Shown here: positions 58,858 to 64,000 of the stretch, in pieces
Numbering within the stretch: position 1 is the first letter of the stretch
Layout: every line of letters starts with the position of its first letter
NCBI RefSeq assembly: GCF_014646235.1
Contig: NZ_BMNB01000009.1
Coordinates: forward strand, 62,001 to 126,000
Source: Micromonospora sonchi
GTDB lineage: Bacteria > Actinomycetota > Actinomycetes > Mycobacteriales > Micromonosporaceae
DNA: 64,000 bases
Reading direction: 5' to 3'
Translations under genes and position numbers: made by a program
The notes under the pieces: model-generated
Told to the model about the DNA's origin: nothing
Database searches by the model: none
What the model saw: only the letters and a program-made list of their open reading frames with translations

Positions 58858-60180
58858 GTGTTGAACCGCATCGACCTGCGCGGTGGCGCGCCCGACCCGC
58901 GCCACCTGCTGCCCCGCGCCCGGCTCGACGTCTCGGCGGCCGTCGAGCAGATCCGTCCCGTCGTGACGGCGGTGCGCGAGCATGGCTACCCGGCGGTCCG
59001 CGAGGCCAGCGAGCGGTTCGACGGAGTGGCGCCGGAGACGCTGCGCGTGCCCACCGAGGCGATCGCCGAGGCCGAGGGCACGTTGGATCCGCAGGTCCGC
59101 GCCGCGCTGCTGGAGTCGATCTCCCGGGCCCGCAAGGTGCACGCCGACCAGCGACGTACCGACCACACCACCCAGGTCGTGCCGGGTGGCACGGTCACCG
59201 AGCGTTGGGTCCCGGTCGACCGGGTCGGCCTCTACGTGCCCGGTGGCCTGGCCATGTACCCGTCGACCGTGGTGATGAACGTGGTGCCGGCCCAGGCGGC
59301 CGGCGTCCGGTCGCTGGTGGTGGCCAGCCCGCCGCAGCAGGACAACGGCGGCCTGCCCGACGCGCGGGTGCTGGCCGCCTGCGCGCTGCTCGGCGTCGAC
59401 GAGGTGTACGCCGTCGGGGGTGCCCAGGCCGTGGCCATGCTGGCGTACGGCTGCGCGATTGACGCCGCCGGCAGCGCCCACTGCGATCCGGTCGACATGA
59501 TCACCGGGCCGGGCAACATCTGGGTGACCGCCGCCAAACGGCTGCTGCGCGGTGTGGTGGGCATCGACGCCGAGGCCGGCCCGACCGAGATCGCCATCCT
59601 CGCCGACGACACCGCCGACCCGACGCACGTCGCCGCCGACCTGATCAGCCAGGCCGAGCACGATCCGCTCGCGGCCAGCGTGCTGGTCACCCCGTCGGTG
59701 GCGCTCGCCGACGCGGTGGACCGCGAACTGGCCCGGCAGGTGCCGGCCACCAAGCACACCGACCGGGTCGGCACCGCCCTGCGCGGCGAGCAGAGCGGGG
59801 TCGTGCTGGTCGACGACCTGGCGGCCGGGCTGCGGGTGGTCGACGCGTACGCGGCGGAGCACCTGGAGATCCAGACCGTGGACGCCCGGGAGTGGGCCAT
59901 GCGGGTACGCAATGCCGGCGCGATCTTCGTGGGCGCGTACTCCCCGGTCTCGCTGGGGGACTACTGCGCCGGCTCCAACCACGTGCTGCCCACCGGCGGC
60001 TGCGCGCGGCACTCCTCCGGGCTGTCCGTGCAGTCCTTCCTGCGCGGCATCCACCTGGTCGAGTACACGTCGGAGGCGCTGCGGGAGGTCGCGCCGCACG
60101 TGGTCACCCTGGCGGACGCGGAGGACCTGCCGGCGCACGGCCAGGCGGTCACCGCCCGGTTCCCGGGGAAGCCGGCATGA
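58858..60180 (+). CDS. hisD: Histidinol dehydrogenase
   Basis: 440 aa. [54 protein letters not shown] and [14 protein letters not shown] are HisD hallmarks, including the Glu/His residues of the zinc and catalytic site; [18 protein letters not shown] closes the core. It makes the two last NAD-dependent oxidations of histidine synthesis. GTG start behind a leaderless -10 box; stop overlaps hisC by 4 nt. Confidence 0.97.
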   Translation: MLNRIDLRGGAPDPRHLLPRARLDVSAAVEQIRPVVTAVREHGYPAVREASERFDGVAPETLRVPTEAIAEAEGTLDPQVRAALLESISRARKVHADQRRTDHTTQVVPGGTVTERWVPVDRVGLYVPGGLAMYPSTVVMNVVPAQAAGVRSLVVASPPQQDNGGLPDARVLAACALLGVDEVYAVGGAQAVAMLAYGCAIDAAGSAHCDPVDMITGPGNIWVTAAKRLLRGVVGIDAEAGPTEIAILADDTADPTHVAADLISQAEHDPLAASVLVTPSVALADAVDRELARQVPATKHTDRVGTALRGEQSGVVLVDDLAAGLRVVDAYAAEHLEIQTVDAREWAMRVRNAGAIFVGAYSPVSLGDYCAGSNHVLPTGGCARHSSGLSVQSFLRGIHLVEYTSEALREVAPHVVTLADAEDLPAHGQAVTARFPGKPA

Positions 60181-61292
60181 CGGGCCTCTCCGACCTGCCG
60201 ATCCGGGACGACCTGCGCGGGCTGTCGCCGTACGGCGCCCCGCAGCTGGACGTGCCGGTGCGGCTGAACACCAACGAGAACTCCTACCCGATGCCGGAGC
60301 CGGTGGTCGAGGCGATCGGCAAGGCCGTCGCGGCCGAGCTGCGCGACCTCAACCGCTACCCGGACCGGGACGCGCTGGCGCTCCGCGCCGACCTGGCCGC
60401 CTACCTTGGCCACGGGATCGACGCCGAAGGGGTGTGGGCGGCCAACGGCTCCAACGAGATCCAGCAGCAGCTGCTCCAGGCGTTCGGCGGTCCCGGGCGC
60501 AGCGCGCTCGGCTTCACCCCGGCGTACTCCATGCATCCGCTGCTGGCGCTGGGCACCGGCACCCGCTGGGTGCCGGCCCGCCGGGGCGTCGACTTCGGGC
60601 TGACCGCCGACGAGGCGGTGGCCCAGGTCCGCGAGCACCACCCGGACGTGGTCTTCCTCTGCTCGCCGAACAACCCCACCGGGACCGCGCTCGACCCGGC
60701 CGTGATCGCCGCCGTGCTCGACGTCGCGCCCGGGATGGTGGTGGTCGACGAGGCGTACGCCGAGTTCGCCCGGCCGGGCACGGTGAGCGCCCTGGCGGTG
60801 CTCCCCGACCACCCGCGGCTGGTGGTGACCCGCACGATGAGCAAGGCCTTCGGGTTCGCCGGCGGGCGGCTGGGTTACCTGGCGGCCGACCCGGCCGTGG
60901 TGGCGGCGGTGCAGTTGGTACGCCTGCCGTACCACCTCTCGGCGCTCACCCAGGCCGCCGCCCGGGCCGCGCTGGCGCACCGCGAAGCCCTGCTCGGTAC
61001 GGTTGCCGCGATCTCGCAACAGCGCGACCGGATCGTCACCGAGCTGCGCCGCCGTAACCTGCGGGTCGCCGACAGCGACGCCAACTTCGTGCTGTACGAG
61101 GTCGGCGGCGACCAGTCGGTGGCCTGGCGGGCGCTGCTCGACCAGGGGGTACTGGTCCGCGACGTCGGCCTGCCCGGCTGGCTGCGGGTCACCGCCGGCA
61201 CCCCGGCCGAGACCGACGCCTTCCTAGCAGCCATGGACAAGATTCAGCGCGAGGGCACGTCCGCCCCGCAGTCACCGAAAGGCACGCCATGA
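60177..61292 (+). CDS. hisC: Histidinol-phosphate aminotransferase
   Basis: 371 aa PLP enzyme of fold type [24 protein letters not shown] and the PLP lysine Lys223 in [17 protein letters not shown], then the Arg of GWLRVTAG. It converts imidazole-acetol phosphate to histidinol phosphate. ATG overlaps the hisD stop and its own stop overlaps hisB, giving hisDCB as one coupled block. Confidence 0.96.
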   Translation: MTGLSDLPIRDDLRGLSPYGAPQLDVPVRLNTNENSYPMPEPVVEAIGKAVAAELRDLNRYPDRDALALRADLAAYLGHGIDAEGVWAANGSNEIQQQLLQAFGGPGRSALGFTPAYSMHPLLALGTGTRWVPARRGVDFGLTADEAVAQVREHHPDVVFLCSPNNPTGTALDPAVIAAVLDVAPGMVVVDEAYAEFARPGTVSALAVLPDHPRLVVTRTMSKAFGFAGGRLGYLAADPAVVAAVQLVRLPYHLSALTQAAARAALAHREALLGTVAAISQQRDRIVTELRRRNLRVADSDANFVLYEVGGDQSVAWRALLDQGVLVRDVGLPGWLRVTAGTPAETDAFLAAMDKIQREGTSAPQSPKGTP

Positions 61293-61900
61293 GCCGGACC
61301 GCCCGGGTGGAGCGGATCACCAAGGAGACCAAGGTCCTGGTCGAGATCGGCCTCGACGGCACCGGAGCGGCCGAGATCAGCACCGGGGTCGGCTTCTACG
61401 ACCACATGTTGCACCAGATCGCCCGGCACGGCGGTTTCGACCTGACCGTGCAGACGGTGGGTGACCTGGAGATCGACGCCCACCACACCATGGAGGACAC
61501 CGCGTTGGCCCTCGGCGCCGCGTTCGACCAGGCGCTGGGGGACAAGGCCGGCATCCGGCGGTACGGCTCGGCCACCGTCCCGATGGACGAGGTACTGGTC
61601 CGCGCCGCCGTGGACCTGTCCGGCCGGCCGTACGTCGTGCACGACGAGCCACCCCTGGCCCCGTACATCGGGCCGGTCTACCCGACCAGCATGACCCGGC
61701 ACATCTGGGAGTCCTTCGGCCAGGCGGCCCGGATCACCCTGCACGTGGACGTGCTGCGGGCGGCCCGTCCGGGCGGCCACCCGGACGCGCACCACGTGGT
61801 GGAGGCGCAGTTCAAGGCGGTATCCCGGGCGCTGCGGGAGGCCACCGCCGTGGATCCGCGGGCGGCCGGCACGATCCCCAGCACCAAGGGCGCTCTGTGA
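61289..61900 (+). CDS. hisB: Imidazoleglycerol-phosphate dehydratase
   Basis: 203 aa, monofunctional form. Two manganese-binding His/Glu repeats: [17 protein letters not shown] with [13 protein letters not shown], and the second half [21 protein letters not shown]-terminal PSTKGAL is typical. It dehydrates imidazoleglycerol phosphate. ATG overlaps the hisC stop. Confidence 0.97.
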   Translation: MSRTARVERITKETKVLVEIGLDGTGAAEISTGVGFYDHMLHQIARHGGFDLTVQTVGDLEIDAHHTMEDTALALGAAFDQALGDKAGIRRYGSATVPMDEVLVRAAVDLSGRPYVVHDEPPLAPYIGPVYPTSMTRHIWESFGQAARITLHVDVLRAARPGGHPDAHHVVEAQFKAVSRALREATAVDPRAAGTIPSTKGAL

Positions 61901-61958
61901 CCAGGCCGGGCACGCCGGTGCGCGGCGTGGCTACCGGACCGGGGTGGGGGCGGCGCCG

Positions 61959-62132
61959 ATGAGGGCGGTGCTGCCGACGCTGTTGCTGATCTTCGCCGGG
62001 GTCCTGGTGGGCGGGGCGCTGTCCCTGCACCGCCAGGGGGCGCCGCGGGGCGCGGTGGTGGTGACCGGGCTGCTCGCCGTGCTGGCCACCGCCGCCGGGG
62101 TGCTGTGGCTGCTGCCCGGGGATGGGTCGTGA
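61959..62132 (+). CDS. Small membrane protein within the his operon
   Basis: 57 aa with two membrane segments (LPTLLLIFAGVLVGGALSL and VVVTGLLAVLATAAGVLWLL). ATG 61959 with GGGGTGGGGG upstream; GTG 61944 possible. Its stop overlaps the hisH start (GTGA). Small proteins at this place in actinobacterial his operons are common; no function known. Confidence 0.65.
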   Translation: MRAVLPTLLLIFAGVLVGGALSLHRQGAPRGAVVVTGLLAVLATAAGVLWLLPGDGS

Positions 62133-62782
62133 CGGGCCTCGGGGGTGAGCGCCGCCGCGTCGTGGTGCTCGACCACGGCTCGGGCAACCTGCGTTCGGCG
62201 GAGCGGGCGCTGACCGCCGCCGGTGCCGACGTGCTGGTCACCGACGATCTGGCCGCCGCGGCCGACGCCGACGGTCTGGTGGTGCCCGGGGTCGGTGCCT
62301 TCGCCGCGTGCATGGCCGGCATCGAGGCGCTCGGTGCCGGGCCGGTGATCGCCGGGCGGGTCGCCGCCGGCCGCCCGGTGCTGGGCATCTGCGTGGGCAT
62401 GCAGATCCTCTTCGAATCCGGCGACGAGCACGGGGTCGTCACCAAGGGCCTGGGCCTGCTGCCGGGCGGCGTCACCCGGCTCGCCGCCGCCCGACTGCCG
62501 CACATGGGGTGGAACACCGTGCACCCGCCGGTGGGCTCGGTCCTCTTCGCCGGGCTGCCGGCCGACAGCCGGTTCTACTTCGTCCACTCGTACGCCGTCT
62601 GCGACACCGCCGCGCTCGCCGCGACCGGCGCCCGGGTGACCACGGCCCATCACGAGACCGACTTCGTCGCCGCGGTGGAACGCGGCGCGCTGTCGGCCGC
62701 CCAGTTCCACCCCGAAAAGTCCGCCGACACCGGTGCCGCGTTGCTGGGCAACTGGCTGGCCACCGTGCCCACCAGTGGCTGA
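62129..62782 (+). CDS. hisH: Imidazole glycerol phosphate synthase, glutaminase subunit
   Basis: 217 aa class I glutaminase. [14 protein letters not shown], nucleophile Cys88 in [24 protein letters not shown] and the His/Glu of [13 protein letters not shown]. It feeds ammonia to HisF (which should lie downstream of the window). The GTG overlaps the preceding small-protein stop. Confidence 0.96.
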   Translation: MTGLGGERRRVVVLDHGSGNLRSAERALTAAGADVLVTDDLAAAADADGLVVPGVGAFAACMAGIEALGAGPVIAGRVAAGRPVLGICVGMQILFESGDEHGVVTKGLGLLPGGVTRLAAARLPHMGWNTVHPPVGSVLFAGLPADSRFYFVHSYAVCDTAALAATGARVTTAHHETDFVAAVERGALSAAQFHPEKSADTGAALLGNWLATVPTSG

Positions 62783-62839
62783 GCTGGCGGGCCGGTCGCG
62801 GCCGGCCGGGCCGGCGGGCGGGTCGGGCCGGAGGTCGCG

Positions 62840-63163
62840 GTGAGCAAGGAACGGGCCCGGCGGCGGGCGGTTCGCGAGGCGGAGGCGGCCCGGCGGCGGG
62901 CGGTGCGGGAACGCGCGCTGGCCCGACGGGCCCGTCGCCGGGCGTTGGTCCGTCGGCTGGTGCCGACCGTACGCCGTGGCCGGACGGGGCGCCTGCAGAG
63001 ATACTCCCGGGGCGAGCGGGCCAGCATCGTGGCGCTGAGCCTGGCGGCGGTCGTCCTGATCTGGCTGTTCGTGCCCGACTTGGCGCTGCGCGTCATGCTG
63101 GTCATGCTGTTGCTGCTCGTACTACCGGTGATCGTGGTGATCGCCCTGGACCGCCGTTCCTGA
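62840..63163 (+). CDS. Small basic membrane protein within the his operon
   Basis: 107 aa. The first ~60 residues are almost all Arg/Ala (strongly basic helix), then two membrane segments ([17 protein letters not shown] and [18 protein letters not shown]). It lies between hisH and hisA, a place where actinomycetes often carry a small membrane protein. GTG start after GGAGG-like sequence. Function unknown. Confidence 0.7.
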   Translation: MSKERARRRAVREAEAARRRAVRERALARRARRRALVRRLVPTVRRGRTGRLQRYSRGERASIVALSLAAVVLIWLFVPDLALRVMLVMLLLLVLPVIVVIALDRRS

Positions 63164-63180
63164 TCGAGAGGACAAGACCC

Positions 63181-63906
63181 GTGAGCCTCACCCTGTTGCC
63201 CGCCGTGGACGTCGCCGACGGCCAGGCCGTCCGACTCGTGCAGGGCGCCGCCGGCAGTGAGACCACCTACGGCGACCCGCTGGAGGCCGCCCTGGCCTGG
63301 CAGCGCGACGGCGCGGAGTGGATCCACCTGGTCGACCTGGACGCCGCGTTCGGCCGAGGCTCCAACGCCGAGCTGCTCGCCGACGTGGTGCGTCGCCTCG
63401 ACGTACGGGTGGAACTCTCCGGCGGCATCCGCGACGACGCCTCGCTGCGCGCCGCGCTGGCCACCGGTGCCGCCCGGGTGAACATCGGCACCGCCGCGCT
63501 GGAGGACCCGGCGTGGTGCGACCGGATCTGCGGCGAGTACGGCGACCGGGTCGCCATCGGGCTGGACGTACGCGGGCGCACCCTGTCGGCCCGAGGGTGG
63601 ACCCGGGACGGCGGCGACCTGTACGAGGTGCTGGAACGGCTGGACAAGGCCGGGGCCTCCCGGTACGTGGTCACCGACATCACCAAGGACGGCACCATGC
63701 GCGGGCCGAACCTGGACCTGCTGCGGGAGGTGTGCGCCCGTACCGACGCCCCGGTGATCGCCTCGGGCGGCGTCTCGACGCTGGACGACCTGCGCGCGCT
63801 GGCCACCCTGGAACCGATCGGGGTGGAGGGCGTCATCGCCGGCAAGGCCCTCTACGCCGGCGCCTTCACCGTCGCCCAGGCCCTCCACACCCTCGCCGAG
63901 GTGTGA
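63181..63906 (+). CDS. hisA: Phosphoribosyl isomerase HisA / PriA
   Basis: 241 aa TIM barrel. [16 protein letters not shown] holds the first catalytic Asp and the Arg of the phosphate region, [37 protein letters not shown] the second Asp, and [15 protein letters not shown]. In actinomycetes lacking trpF this enzyme (PriA) serves both histidine and tryptophan synthesis; bifunctionality here is inferred. GTG at 63181 with GAGAGGA. The stop codon overlaps the first base of repeat copy C. Confidence 0.95.
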   Translation: MSLTLLPAVDVADGQAVRLVQGAAGSETTYGDPLEAALAWQRDGAEWIHLVDLDAAFGRGSNAELLADVVRRLDVRVELSGGIRDDASLRAALATGAARVNIGTAALEDPAWCDRICGEYGDRVAIGLDVRGRTLSARGWTRDGGDLYEVLERLDKAGASRYVVTDITKDGTMRGPNLDLLREVCARTDAPVIASGGVSTLDDLRALATLEPIGVEGVIAGKALYAGAFTVAQALHTLAEV

Positions 63907-63959
63907 GGAAGGGCCCCTTATTAACGCCTACGGTAGAGAAAGGGCCCCCTATTAACGCC
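63906..63959 (+). repeat. Paired 23-nt extragenic repeat, copy C
   Basis: Units 63906-63928 and 63937-63959 with an 8-nt spacer (63929-63936). AGGAAGGGCCCC plus TTATTAACGCC, and AGAAAGGGCCCC plus CTATTAACGCC. The first unit starts at the last base of the hisA stop codon. Confidence 0.9.
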
Positions 63960-64000
63960 GCAGCGCGGGTGCGCGGCGTCAGGGTGCCGTTCGCGGGAGA

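Overview
This 64 kb window is very GC-rich chromosomal DNA from an actinomycete, most probably a Micromonosporaceae member (Micromonospora or Salinispora type). The evidence is a CruF/glycosyltransferase carotenoid cluster, the MurT/GatD pair, a meso-DAP-type MurE, SepF and Wag31 beside ftsZ, an actinobacterial HisA (PriA type), a DUF3040 protein, an ImuA'/ImuB/DnaE2 mutasome, and many genes started from leaderless TANNNT promoters. No integrase, transposase, CRISPR array, rRNA or tRNA was seen.

Layout. 1-4293 (minus strand): a tightly overlapped carotenoid-type operon (YbaK-like protein, CrtA-like monooxygenase, GNAT, CruF, GT2 glycosyltransferase, CrtI/CrtD desaturase cut by the window edge). 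4397-5574: a divergent GntR regulator plus three small proteins sharing one palindromic operator. 5575-12482: a LexA-type SOS box, a hairpin-rich leader, a SAV_6107-type HEPN protein, then imuA', imuB and dnaE2. 12528-18573: a large LuxR-family ATPase regulator, an LPXTG-type surface protein, a methyltransferase and a phosphodiesterase. 18612-20385: dinB and a DUF3040 gene. 20518-25361 (minus): MoxR / DUF58 / transglutaminase operon. 25655-28706: leuS behind a leaderless 12-residue Leu-rich leader peptide and an intrinsic terminator, i.e. a transcription attenuator. 28707-29815: a scar with a repeat pair, a broken ABC transporter gene, a LuxR C-terminal fragment and a hairpin element. 29816-32560 (minus): TVP38-like membrane protein, gatD, murT.

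32901-51251 is the division and cell-wall (dcw) cluster: mraZ, rsmH, ftsL, ftsI, murE, murF, mraY, ftsW, murG, murC, ftsQ, ftsZ, yggS, sepF, yggT, wag31. murD, normally between mraY and ftsW, is absent; a 22-bp perfect inverted repeat sits there instead. 51329-58749: small conserved genes, a DksA/TraR zinc-finger protein, lspA, an RluA-type pseudouridine synthase, a ParA/MinD-like ATPase with a repeat-rich N-terminus, and a Lon-N-domain protein. 58858-63906: hisD-hisC-hisB-(small membrane protein)-hisH-(small basic membrane protein)-hisA.

Three copies of the same 54-nt element (two 23-nt direct repeats around an 8-nt spacer) lie at 17382-17435, 28708-28761 and 63906-63959, each just after a gene's stop codon. 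At least nine transcripts look leaderless, with a TANNNT box 6-8 nt before the start codon. Gene names rest on motifs and order read from the sequence; no database search was possible.
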